Below, piece by piece: positions 33,561-44,961 of a DNA stretch of 64,000 nucleotides. Numbering within the stretch: position 1 is the first letter of the stretch; the number at the start of each line of letters is the position of its first letter. The notes below the pieces were generated by a model, which ran no database searches, was not told where the DNA came from, and worked only from the letters and a program-made list of their open reading frames with translations. Source of the stretch: Rhizophagus irregularis (lineage: Eukaryota; Glomeromycota; Glomeromycetes; Glomerales; Glomeraceae); NCBI RefSeq assembly GCF_026210795.1, contig NC_089447.1, positions 3,102,501-3,166,500 on the forward strand, read 5' to 3'. Both the position numbers and the translations under genes were made by a program.

Positions 33561-33942
33561 ATATTTTAAAGTAAAACATATTTATAGTAATTTTATTTAA
33601 TAAAATAAACATATATAATATAGTAATTTTATATTAAAATAATACATTGAGTTTAATAAAAATTAAAAAGATACTATTGACAGATAATTGAAAAAAAAAA
33701 ATGAAATTTCATCTTTGTTTATGTATTTATATAAAATTGTGAAATGTAGTACAAAATTAACACTCACCGTTAGTGAAAATAAAATAAAAATTAATTATAA
33801 ATTCAATATATAATATTTTAAAAAGTTATATAAATATGAAAAATAAGCAACTAAAAACTCTTAGTATTTTAAAATAATACTAAAAATATGCAATTTAATT
33901 ATCTTATATAGTATAAAATTTTCTTAAAATTAAGCATTTATC

Positions 33943-36900
33943 GGGAAATTTTTTGGGGAGCAGATCTGTGCAGATTTTCAGAAATTATATCTGCGCAGAT
34001 CTTATACCCTGGCGCAAAACATTAAAGGAAAAATCCAATAAAAAACTGCGCAGATTTTATAAATAACAAAGTTCTGCGCAGATTTTTAAATAAAAAACCT
34101 TTGAAATACCTCAGCAATTTTTTTCAGTAAAAATCTGCGTCACAATAATACAAATTAATTTATTGCATTAATTACTAATTTATTTATATAATCAAAATTA
34201 CTTTTTTATTATATATTAATAAGTTTACAAATACAATTGAAATCTATTACTAGTCATTGCTATTTATCATCTCTTTACTGCACATTTACATGTTGTTAAT
34301 GGTTTGGATATTGTTCCAGTTGGTTCGATTCTAACAAACAACAAAATAAAATAGAAAATCGGAGATGTTTGTTAGAAATAAGAAAATTATTTTGAAGTTA
34401 TTACTTTCAAAATTTTTGACACGAAATCTCAAGAACTAAAAAATAAAGTAAAATGGACGTTAGTAGAACGTTCGTTAAAGAATAATAAAAAAAAATTATA
34501 AAGAATTTTGAAGATATACCTTCAAATTCTTTCGTTCAGGAGCTAGAGAAAAAAACAACTGAAACATTAGTAAACGTTTCGCAAATTAAAAAACATGAAA
34601 GAATTTCGAAGGAATTTTACCTTCAAAATTCCATCCAGAAGCCATAAACCTGCAAAAAGTAAAAAGAAAACACAAACGAAACGTTAGTAAATGTTTCGTT
34701 AAATATTAAAAAAAAATTAATTTCAAAGGTAAATACCTTCGAAATCCTGAAAAAATCTCCAAGTCTGGTTCGTCTAAAGAAGCCCAGCGTCCCTATATAA
34801 AGAAGAAAGAACGTTAAAAACGTTTTTTGAAAAAAAAAATAAATTTTAAAGTTTCGCAACAAGAGTTGTGAAACTTATCATTTACCCATTTCGAAAACCT
34901 TGGAGTATCGAAACCTACAACAAAAAAGAAAAATGAAACGTTAGCTAACATTTCGTTTAAATAAAAACAAAAAAAATAGAATTTCAAAGGTTACCTTCGA
35001 AATTCTGTTCAGGAGCGTTCAGAGAGTCGTGTTCTTACAAAATACAAAAACGAACGTTAGAAAATGCTTCATTAAGTATAATTATTAAAAAAAAATTTTT
35101 TCGAAGGTTTTACTTTTGATATGGAAGACCGAACTCATTTTCGGCTTCCTTTATCTAAAAAAAATAAAATACGAACGTTAGTTAACGTTCGTTTAAATAA
35201 AAAAGAAAAAAAAATTTCAAAGGTTTTTGATATGGGAGCCCGGAATTCGTTTTTGGATTCCCTTGCCTAAAAAAAAAGTAATACGAATGTTAGTTAACGT
35301 TTGTTAATAAATTAAATAAAAAAAAATTTTTTTTACGAAGATTTTACCTTCGTATATGAAAACCTTTGTATGGGAGTTCAAGCTTTATCTAAAAAAAAAG
35401 GAAATATGAACGTTAGTTACGTTTGTCAATAAATTAAATAAAAAAAAATTTTTTTTTACGAAGATTTTACCTTCATATAGGAAAACCTTCGTATGGAAGT
35501 CCAAGTTTTCAGCTTTCTTTATCTAAAAAAAAGGAAACACGAACGTTAGTTACGTTCGTCAATAAATAAAAAAGAAAAAAAATTTTGAAGGTTTTACCTT
35601 TGATATAGGAGTCCAGAACTCATTTTTGGATTCCTTTGCCTAAAAAAAAAGAGATGAAATGTTAGAAACGTTTTGTCAATAAATTAATTAAAAAAAAATT
35701 AATTTTTGAAGGTTTGTTTTACCTTCGATATAGAAGTCCAGAACTTGTTTCAGCTTCCTTTACCTGAAAAAAAAGAAACGAAATGTTATAAACTGAACAT
35801 TTCGTTAATAAATTAATTAAAAGAAATAATTTGAAAGTTTTACCTTTAAACAGAACTTTCAAATAGGTCCGGAATATACCTTCAGCGTTCTGGACCTATA
35901 AAATACAAAAACGAACGTAATTAACATTTATTAAAGTTAAATTATAAAAAAAAAATATTTCGAAGATTTTTACCTTCAAAATAAATGTCCAGAGCCATTC
36001 TTCGGCTTCCAGGACTTATAAATATAAAAATGAACATTAATTAACGTTCGTTAAATAAAATATAAAAAAACAATTCGAAGGTAAAACCTTTACCTTCGAA
36101 ATAAGAGTCCAGAGCCATTTTTTGGCGTCAGGACCTATAAAATACAAAAATGAACGTAACTAACGTTTGTTAAAGTTAAATTATAAAAAAAAAATATTTC
36201 AAAGATTTTTACCTTTGAAATAAGAGTTCGGAGCCGTTCTTCGGCATCCAGGAACTAAAAACATGAAAAACGAACGTTAGCGACGTTCGTTAAACAAAAA
36301 TATAAAAAAAATTTGAAGGTAAAACCTTTACCTTCGAAATAAGAGTCCAGAGCTATTCTTTGGCATCCAGGACCTATAAAACATAAAAACGAACGTTAAT
36401 TAACGTTCGTTAAACAAAAATATAAAAAAAAAATTTAAAGATAAAACCTTTACCTTTGAAATAAGAGTCCAGAGCCATTTTTTGGCGTCAGAACCTATAA
36501 AATATAAAAACGAACGTAACTAACGTTCGTTAAAGTTAAATTATAAAAAAAAAATATTTCAAAGATTTTTACCTTTAAAATAAATGTTCGGAGCCGTTCT
36601 TCAGTGCCCAGGACCTAAAAATATGAAAAACAAACGTTAATTAACGTTCGTTGAAATAAAATTAAAAAAATATTTCGAAGGTAAACTTTACTTTCGAAAT
36701 AAACGTCTGGAGCCATTCTTTGGCATCCAGGACCTATAAAACGTAAAAACAAACGTTAATTAACGTTCATTGAAATAAAATTAAAAAATATATTTTGAAG
36801 GTTAACTTTACCTTCAAAATAAACGTCCAGAGCTGTTCTTTGGCATCCAGGACCTATAAAATACAAAAACGAACGTAACTAACGTTCGTTAAAGTTAAAT

Positions 36901-38539
36901 TATAAAAAAAAATATTTCGAAGATTTTTACCTTCAAAATAAACGTCTGGAGTCGTTCTTTGGCACCCAGAACCTAAAAACATGAAAAACGAACGTTAATT
37001 AACGTTCGTTGGAATAAAATTAAAAAATATTTCAAAGGTAAACTTTACCTTTGAAATAAACGTCCGGAGCCATTCTTTAGAATCCAGGACCTATAAAACG
37101 TAAAAACGAACGTTAATTAACGTTCATTAAAATAAAATTAAAAAATATATTCCGAAGGTTAACTTTACCATCGAAATAAACGTCTGGAGCCGTTCTTTGG
37201 CATCCAGGACCTATAAAACGTAAAAATGAACGTTAATTAATGTTCGTTAAAATAAAATTAAAAAAATATTTCGAAGGTAAACTTTACCTTCAAAATAAAC
37301 GTCCGGAGCTGTTCTTCGGCACCCAGGACCTAAAAACATGAAAAACGAACGTTAATTAACGTTTGTTGAAATAAAATTAAAAAAATATTTTGAAGGTAAA
37401 CTTTACCTTCGAAATAAATGTCCGGAGCCGTTCTTTGGCGCCCAGAACCTAAAAACATGAAAAATGAACGTTAGCGACGTTCATTAAACAAAAATATAAA
37501 AAAAATTTCGAAAATAAAGGTTTTACCTTTGAAATAAGAGTTAGGAGCCGTTCTTTGGCATCCAGGACAAGAAAATAATAAAACTGAATGTTGGATAACG
37601 TCCGGTAATAAAAAATATTAGTTTTGAAGTTTTACCTTCGAAATAGAGTCCAGAACTGGTACTTTCAGCGCTCTGGACTTACAAAAAAAAAATAAAACGA
37701 ACTTTAGCTAATGTTTTGTTAAATTTTTTTTTTTTAAAATGGAGTTCAGGACGTATCTTTTGTATTCTGGACTAATAAAACGAACATTTTCTAACGTTCG
37801 TTAAATAATATTAATATCAAAGTTTGAAATAGAGTACCTTCAGCGTTCTGTAAAATGTATTTTTTGAAGGAAATAAAGGAGTCCAATATCTTTTTAGTCC
37901 GAATCTTCTGCATATTGCAGATTATGTGCCAAATATTAGACGAATTTGCCTTAAAGACTCTGAACCTTGCAAATAAATTTTTTTTTTAAAAAAAAAAATT
38001 TCTCTGATAAGTTTCAAAGATTAAAAAACTATAATAGAAATATTTTTTCTTTGGAATCTTTAACAGATTATTTCCTAAATGGTGTTGTAAAAAAAATTAT
38101 TTCACAAAGTTTTTTCTTTAGTAATAAGTGTTGTAGAAAAATTATTTTTTAAAGTCTTGTAAATTTTTTTTTTTTAAAGAGTATTGTAGAAAAAATCATT
38201 TAGGTATTAAATCAAGTTAGAGTTAATTAAAGTTTAAATGATGAAATTGCAGATTGAACTGATATTTTAATAAAAAAAAAGCAAATATCTGCAAAATTGC
38301 AGACTTCCGCATAAATTTCACATAAAAAAAAGCAGAAATCTGCAAAATCGCAGACTTTCTGCAAAAATGCATACATAAAAAATCAGAAACATGCAAAATT
38401 GCAGATTATTGCATAACTTTATAAAAAATAAAAAGTGAAAATCTGCAAAATTGCAGACTTCCGCATAAATTCACAAAAAAAATGCAGAAATCTGCTAATT
38501 TTACAGATCTCCGCAGTTCTGCATCTTAAAAAATTTCCC
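33943..38539. mobile_element. nested TIR element with TCTGC satellite arms around the mini-exon array
   Basis: GGGAAATTTTTTGGGGAGCA at the left pairs with the right end AAAAAATTTCCC (inverse). Left arm 33955-34140 repeats CTGCGCAGATTTT. Right arm 38270-38520 repeats ATCTGCAAAATTGCAGA. The tandem array sits between the arms. The layout TIR, motif satellite, mini-exon array, motif satellite, TIR is the same as in the element at 44962-46605. The target duplication is not resolved. Confidence 0.55.
34410..37860 (-). other. mini-exon/intron tandem array 5 (about 29 units of about 119 bp)
   Basis: Read on the minus strand, each unit has acceptor TTTTACGTTTTATAG, a mini-exon of about 42 nt (GTCCTGGATGCCAAAGAACG onward, ending TTTCGAAG), donor GTAAAG, an A/T-rich intron, and a hairpin GAACGTTAATTAACGTTC containing the branch-like TTAAC. 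Older units at the 34.4-35.4 kb side have TACTAAC or ACTAACG there. The donor is also in a hairpin (TTCGAAGGTAAAGTTTACCT). Exon length is often 42, a multiple of three. Two frames give SWMPKNGSGRLFRR-like or VLDAKERLRTFISK-like peptides, but individual units carry stops or 1-nt length changes, so a single long coding frame is not maintained. Confidence 0.65.
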
Positions 38540-38737
38540 AATGTTATAAAATTCTTACATCATAAAACTTTTCTATGTTGGCTAAGCACCTTGGTACCTT
38601 ACATATATAAGCATTTTCTGGGGTCCTGATATTATTTGGATATGTTTTATAATAAGAATGATATCTGCCAATGACCTACTAAAAATGGGTATTCTTTTAC
38701 CAAAATGAATATGTTAGGTACACATCTGTATTCAAGA

Positions 38738-38958
38738 TAAGGTTGCTTGCTGAAACCTTCTTAATAACTGCTGAAACCTATACGGAAAATGCCGAAACTA
38801 TATTAAATCATATTAAAAATCCTGCCGAAACTTTGCGAAATGCCGAAACCCCCATTTGCCGAAACTGCCGAAACCCTGCCAAAACTATAGTAAACATATA
38901 GTAAAATCTTGCCAAAATTTATCGCAGGATTTTGGAGAGGTTTTGGCAAGCAACCTTA
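38738..38958. mobile_element. hAT-type MITE, 221 bp, second copy of the TAAGGTTGCTTGC family
   Basis: TAAGGTTGCTTGC / GCAAGCAACCTTA ends are flanked by a perfect 8-bp duplication ATTCAAGA (38730-38737 and 38959-38966). The interior has TGCCGAAACT repeats like the copy at 3524. It interrupts the 3' part of the retropepsin-like gene. Confidence 0.85.
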
Positions 38959-39171
38959 ATTCAAGACACATTAAATATTTATAATGAAGCAAGAATGGCA
39001 GGTACTAATAATGGATGGCATTTGGTTATAGATACAGAAGCTGAAAAAACCACTATACCATTCTTTTTAAGGCAAAGATTACAAAACTCTCACGATGGTT
39101 GGTGGTTAGAATATGAAATGGCAGATGGATATGGGAAAGATTTAAGAATTTATCAGGCCTCAAGGCCATAA
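38959..39171 (+). pseudogene. 3' part of the split gene: retropepsin-like domain
   Basis: The frame reads IQDTLNIYNEARMAGTNNGW, then LVIDTEAEKTTIPFFLRQRL and ends YGKDLRIYQASRP. LVIDT-AEKT-IP fits the active-site loop of a retropepsin-like aspartic protease, where DTG would be usual; here Gly is replaced by Glu, which should abolish proteolysis. The apparent upstream start at 38932 lies in the MITE and is not real. Sequence 38629-38737 between the two insertions belongs to the same gene but its frame is broken. With the 5' part at 32091 this was one gene hit by two transposons. Confidence 0.65.
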
Positions 39172-39259
39172 TTAGTCTGTCTTGATGACAGAACTAACTG
39201 GTTAAACTGAATACGAACTCAATCAATTTACTCATAGCAAAAGACTACATCAGGAAATT

Positions 39260-39640
39260 TTATAGCGTAAAAAATTGCGTAAGTTTACGATTTTGTAAGT
39301 TTATGAAAGTTTATGGCATAATATTTCAAAAAATTTCAAAATATTATGTAAGTTTACAATTTCATAAGATTTATGTGATATTATGGTTAAAATATTACAC
39401 AAGTTTCAATATCGTAAGATTTATGCAATATTACGGTCAAAATATTCTGCAAATTTACAAAACTGTAAACCTGCGTAATATTATGGTTGAAATATTTTGA
39501 AAATTTACAAAACTGTAAACCTGCGTAATATTACGGTTAAAATATTTTAAAAATTTATGAGACTGTAAACCTGCGTAATATTATGGTTAAAATATTTCAA
39601 AAATTTACGAGATTGTAAACCTGTATAATATTACTATTCA
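39260..39640. repeat. 50-bp tandem repeat
   Basis: About seven units share CTGTAAACCTGCGTAATATT then GGTTAAAATATTTT and AAATTTAC. Spacing between CTGCGTAATA copies at 39471, 39521 and 39571 is exactly 50. Earlier units from 39260 are more diverged. It lies just downstream of the retropepsin-like gene end. Confidence 0.8.
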
Positions 39641-40700
39641 ATTGTTAAAGCTGCGTATGCAGTAGAATATATACAAGGGCATGTGATACTATTGAATAAT
39701 CAAAAATAATATAAACACCTTTTCTTTTATATAAACACCTTTTTTTTTAAGTTTGGGAAAGCAAATTTATTTTTATTTACGAATTTTTTATTATTTACAA
39801 TTTTTATGTTAAAAATTAAAGTAAATTCTAATTTTTATTATAACTTAATAAAAAAATACACATTTGATACTTGTTCGCTACTATTTTATAAAATAGTACC
39901 CAAGCTGTATGACGTGGACGTCAGTATCAGTCATAGTCCAAAAAAAATGTGAGTTTCCAGCCGATATTTGATACAGACTGGGCCTAGCTACTCACTTAAT
40001 AAATAATAAAAAAATAAAATAATTATCTTTTACAATACGTAAGTAAGTTTCTTCTTGTCCTACGATCATCACACGTGACTAAAATTTATCAAATTTATCA
40101 AACATATGTGCCGATTTTTGGAATTAGTCTAAATTAAGATTTTTATAAAAATTTAATATTTTAGTAAGATTAACATTACACAAATCTAAATTAAATATGT
40201 GTTACATATTTACGTAACTCAGATTTAATAAAAAATAAAAAAAAATTTTTTAATCAATATTCAAAATAACCACTTCTTTTTCCCCATCACTGCCCATCAC
40301 TTTTCCATCATTTTTCTATTCACTTTTATTAAATATGACAAAAAAGTTTATAAGCAAATATAGCAGTTATTTTTAAGTGATAAGTAAAAGAAAAAACTTA
40401 ATATTTTATATACATAAATAAGACATATTTTTTCATAATTTTTAGCTTTAATTTATTGTTTTTTCTTTGTAAAAAATACATGCAAATAAAAAATAATTAT
40501 GATGTAAAATAGTTGTAAAATGAATAATAAGATATTCTTTTTTTTCAAAATAACTAATTATATATTTGTTTTTTATCTTTTAAAATTATTTTATTAGATT
40601 TATTCTACTAAAATCCTTAAATGGCAAATAAAATCTTTTAAATAAAGTAAAAGAATTTGGAATTCTCTTATGAAAGCATTTTTTGGTAAAAAATAAAATT
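39641..40700. other. A+T-rich spacer
   Basis: No supported gene or repeat. A less A/T-rich patch at 39895-40110 (GTATGACGTGGACGTCAGTA) contains a short palindrome but no recognisable feature. Confidence 0.4.
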
Positions 40701-40714
40701 TTCAGATCAGACTT

Positions 40715-41390
40715 TATGCAGGTGACAAAATCGTGCATTATTATTCCTGGAGATATGCTAACGTCATCATTTTACATTCATTTGAAAGCTGAGAATTTGC
40801 TCTATCATAAGAATCAAAGATCAGGAAAATTGGATCACTGGATGAGGCGTAATTAACGATCAAAGTCAAATCAAATTTAAAAATTAAAAATAAATATATT
40901 AGACGTAATTATTCACAATCCAGTGATTCAATTCATTCGATTTTAGGCTTATTAGATAGACCTCAATTTTCTCTTTCAAATGAATATAATTTCATTCATG
41001 TAGCTTGCATCTACAGGTATTTAATAATTTTTTTTATATTAGATTTTATCAAACTTATAAAATTTTATATTAATAATATAATTGATGATTCCTAAACATC
41101 TACATATATTAAACGAATTATTTTAAATTTATTTTAAAGATAAAAGTTGGCATCACCTTAGGGAGCAAAGATCATTCAAATTGAACTACATGTGAAGTAA
41201 TTAATGATCAAATTTAGATAAAATTCAATAAATATACTGAACATGATTACTGAACAACTAGTGATTCAATTCACTTGATTTTAGATTCATTAGATAGATC
41301 TCGATTTTCTCTTTCAAATGAATGTAAATTTATTTGTATAGCTTATTTCTACGAAGAATTATCAATGATTTTGTCATGAGAGTTATATTT
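40715..41390. repeat. two adjacent palindromic elements
   Basis: The first (about 40715-41030) has arms CATTCATTTGAAAGCTGAGA and TTTCTCTTTCAAATGAATAT around GATCACTGGAT / ATCCAGTGATTC. The second (about 41130-41390) is a diverged copy with CTAGTGATTCAATTCAC and CGATTTTCTCTTTCAAATGA. Both are non-coding, probably MITEs. The ATCCAGTGAT string links them to the palindromic module seen elsewhere. Confidence 0.5.
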
Positions 41391-41619
41391 GATCTTTTAA
41401 ATTTTAATGATATCTTATATTAAAAAAAAATTAAAACTTATATAATTAATTAGTTTTTTATGCATTATCTACTATAAATTTATTATTCTTATATAAATGA
41501 TAATTTATATTTGCTTTAATAAAATTATTTTTGTATAAAAAAATTAGATTTCAAGGATCGGCCCATATGATTTAAAACATGAACGTAAATATTAATTATA
41601 AATTTTATTATAGTATAAT

Positions 41620-42058
41620 TACCCAGCCTCTCCCAAAATCTCGTTCTAAATTCACAATAATATCTTTGGCCAGTACGCGTCTACAACCACCGCTCAGGGT
41701 TACCATTACGATAAAGGACATAGTTCTAAATATCAAAATCAGTTTGAATATTCGATAAATACATTTAATTTATATAAATGTAATTTTATTTATTTACTTA
41801 CATAGTAATCCCTGACGAGGTTCCTCCACTTTTGGCTGCACTGTTACCCAGAAACCTTCGTTTAAAATATTCTATCTATTCTAATTCAATTAAATGAATT
41901 GGTTAATTTAAATTTAAATTCTTTCTTAAAGAAATTATAGATATTAGTCATATGAACCTATTGGCAACAAAGTCCCAAAAACTATGGCGGCTTCTACCAT
42001 TAATATCATGATAGGCACGGTTTCTATCTTGGCGTATATCAACAAGTTCATCCATCAT
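41620..42058 (-). pseudogene. Myb/SANT-like DNA-binding gene, decayed
   Basis: The minus-strand ATG at 42058 opens MMDELVDIRQDRNRAYHDIN followed by GRSRHSFWDFVANR. This resembles the first helices of Myb/SANT-like proteins expanded in Glomeromycotina (L-ELR--R---Y----S---FW--VA). After a probable intron, the next exon reads TKVSG-stop-QCSQKWRNLVRDYY, the QC-KW-NL--DY motif of the third helix. A clean intron (41726-41801; GTAAGT to ATTTAG) joins in frame to NYVLYRNGNPERWL-stop-T and RTGQRYYCEFRTRFWERLGN. Premature stops precede QC and follow ERWL, so it is inactive. The assignment rests on motif order alone. Confidence 0.55.
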
Positions 42059-42577
42059 AGCTCAGTTCTAATGGACGTTATAGTGGGAACGACGTGAATG
42101 TGTGTGGCAAGGTATTATTAGATTAAATTTGATTTTTATAATTTGATTTTGGGATGAGTAAAAATTTAAAAGAAAGTCGTAAAATGCCACTTTAAATAAA
42201 ATTTGAACAATACCTCTTTGGTTTGATTTTATTTCTCGTTTCAATTAAAATTTAATTTAATAGACTTTTCATCATTTAACATATTAATTAAATCTCATGT
42301 GGATATGGATTATCTAAATATAAATATCATGATTATCGCAGTTTTTGAATTAGTGTGATCAGGTGATTTGTTGATCAATTAAAATTATCTCACCGAAAAC
42401 ACTGAAAATCACCAAAAACAAAATTTTTTGAGCGATTATTGGCCAAATTATCTGTGTTTCACTAGTTCTGATCATTTCCCTAATTTAGTATTGATAATTT
42501 TAATAGATTTTAATAATGAACACTACGCGAAAAAAGAAGTTGAAATAAATTTCGCGTTTATTATAAAAATTATTCAA
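42059..42577. other. intergenic region between divergent genes
   Basis: Lies between the minus-strand Myb/SANT-like remnant and the plus-strand Cys-rich/SAM gene, so it should contain both promoters. An open frame extends upstream of 42578 to 42428 without an ATG and is not counted as coding. Confidence 0.35.
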
Positions 42578-44239
42578 ATGACAGAACTTAATTGCAAATA
42601 CCTTCTAGGCATATGTTATTCATGTCAAAAATGCTTATATTGTTTTAAGCTTTCACAGCAAGAGCCATGTAAATGTGATAAAAATAAACAACCAAAAAGA
42701 ACTAAATATCCAAAACGCAGACAACAAATATATCAACGAACTTATAAACCAGATTCATTATTTCCAAAAGCAAATAAATATCTGTTTGATGCCAATGACA
42801 AGTTTGGTTATAACAGTAACTTTGAAGAACCATTTTCTTATACCTTTTGTAGTACTTGTAATAGCCAAATTCAATGGTATAGAAATGCTGACAAAAAAGT
42901 CCAACAAATTCAAATAAAACAAAATGATAATAAAGTTACTCCAAGTGATTTATCAAATGAAAAAGAAGTTGAGAACATTGATAAAAAAGAAAATCATCAA
43001 ATATTCTCTTTGGTAAGTAGTGATACTGAAGAGGAAGATGATGTTGATGATATCGAAGTTGATAATGATGAAGATAGTGATCTTGAAGAATTGAAAGTGC
43101 AGATAATTGTTAAAAGTAAAAATATAAAAGCATCTATAGCAAAAACTCTGAATATTGAACCTGCCAGCTATGAAAATATTATGGAAAAAATAAATTCAGT
43201 AGTTCAAAAGACTTTGAGGAAAAAAGTCATATCAAAAGATTATATTGTATCATATAAAGCAGTAAATGCACGTGAACCTTCAAATGAACTTGAAGATGAG
43301 TCAGATTTTCAAGAATTTATTGGTGAATACAAAAGAGTAGTTATAGCTAGCAAAAAATGTCAATGATAGTAATGGTAAGAGATAAGTTGACAAAGAAAAA
43401 AAAATTACACAAGGTAAAGTTTTTTTATGCAATATATTGTGTAATATACAAACAAATTTTTAATGTTTATAATTATTTTAGAGTTCTGATGAAAGTGGAT
43501 TTTCTTCTGCTGAAGAATTACAGGGTAGAAAGAAGAAAAAATCACGTGCCATTCGTGAAGATGACTTAACAAAAGAAGAAAAAACAAGATCTGAAGTAAT
43601 TTCTACTTTATGTGAGATGTATAAATGTAATATACATACAACGCCATGTTTTATTCAGGATGATCGGCATTTGCAGCTCAATCCTGCTAGATTACAACTT
43701 TGGGCACAAGAAATAGTAAGTTTTTCAACATAAATATCATTTATTTATATAAATTCAAATAAAAATTTATAATTTTTATTTAGATAAATAAAGGAGCTAC
43801 CTACGAAGTACTTCTATCTTATCCAATATTTGATGCAAAATCAAGTGTATCTGTCAACAAGAATAATTTGACAACTCAAACACAAGTAAGTCAAACAGTA
43901 CCTGCTACTCCTACTCCTATTATTATCCAATTACCATCCCAACTTTATCCCAATTCTACTCAAAAACAGTCAACATCATGTAATTCTAATAATACAAATA
44001 GTAATATTCATTTAGCATCACCAAATACATTACCTTCAATTGGTGATTTTCTCAATAGCTTAGATCAAAAACATAATTGTAATGTATACTCTAACTTTGA
44101 GAATGCTTTTCTTGAAGAGGAAATCACTGTAAATGTTATCAGAGATTTATCAGATGATCAATTAAGAAAATTAGGAGTAGTAAAAATTGTGTGGCAGAAA
44201 AATATCAAACAAGCAGCTCAACGATTTGAAATATATTAG
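42578..44239 (+). CDS. Cys-rich and SAM-domain protein, three exons, one suspected frameshift
   Basis: Exon 1 (42578-43413) begins MTELNCKYLLGICYSCQKCL with a Cys-rich, probably zinc-binding segment (CYSCQKCLYC, CKCDK, later FCSTCNSQ). A long acidic linker (SSDTEEEDDVDD) follows. Introns 43414-43481 (GTAAAG to ATTTTAG) and 43716-43783 (GTAAGT to ATTTAG) are well formed. Exon 2 starts SSDESGFSSAEEL. Exon 3 starts INKGATYEVLLSYP and ends with a C-terminal helical domain (LPSIGDFLNSLDQKHNCNVY, then LSDDQLRKLGVVKI) that fits a SAM domain, usually a protein-interaction module. Exon 1 needs a one-base shift near 43357 (ASKK into MSMIVMVRD); otherwise the frame is clean. The family is expanded in arbuscular mycorrhizal fungi; its function is not established. 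It converges with the transposase gene ending at 44332. Confidence 0.75.
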
Positions 44240-44961
44240 AATATTGATATTTTTCTATAAATTGAAGTTGTACATTTTATTTTTCTAATAAATTGACTTT
44301 CTAAATAATATTTTTCTAAAAACTAATTTTTCTAAACATAAATTGATGCTTCAAAATATGATTTTGCCATTTGGGGTGTTATTTGACTACATGCAACTAA
44401 TAATGCATATACGGGATCATCACAAGTTTTCATAAAATCATAATTATTTCTAATCTATGATTTGATAGTTGAAAATGCAGTCTCAATGGGTTAAAGTCAG
44501 AAGAATAAGGTGGAAAAAAAACAATATGACATTCTAATCCCTTCAATAAAGCCACTAAGTCATTATTATGATGGATTTTTGCATTATCCATTACAATAAC
44601 ACTGTTATCTCCTAGATATGGATTCATTATTGGGACCTAAAATAGCAATAAATTTGTCAATTACAATATAAAAAATAAAATCATTGTAATTGGTGTAATT
44701 ATTACTTACTACTTGATCAAGAACAAAATCAACAAATTTTTTTTTATCACAAGATCCTTCAAATATATCAATAGCAACAAATCCTTCCATTGTAAGTGCA
44801 AGTAGAATGGTATATCGTTTTTCTCATACAAAAACTACTTTTTTTTGAGCACGTGTATTTCTGGGCGAATATCCATATAATCGAAATAAACTTCTTTCAT
44901 CTTTAGCGCTTTCATCAATGAAAATAAGTTGATTTTGAGTGTAATGTTCACCAATTGTAGC

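Larger units (their letters stand above)
32727..38628. mobile_element. CAGGACCCC-family element, 5902 bp, carrying a 29-unit mini-exon array
   Basis: The left end is TAGGACCCCGGAAAATACTT and the right end is the inverse of CAGGACCCCAGAAAATGCTT, both continuing ATATA. The flanks ATATTG (32721-32726) and ATATTA (38629-38634) form an imperfect 6-bp duplication. Subterminal CTAAGCA motifs occur at both ends. Inside are the roughly 175-bp repeats (33080-33560), a nested element with its own ends (33943-38539), and the mini-exon array at 34410-37860. No transposase frame is seen. Confidence 0.8.

Noticed and set aside
34623-34862. Minus-strand 79-codon frame
   Set aside because: Runs through two array units and intron-like A/T sequence, rich in Phe from T-runs; not a protein.
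34410-37860. Interpretation as a CRISPR array because of regular palindromic repeats
   Set aside because: Eukaryotic context, whole units are similar with no unique spacers, no cas genes; splice-signal layout explains the structure better.
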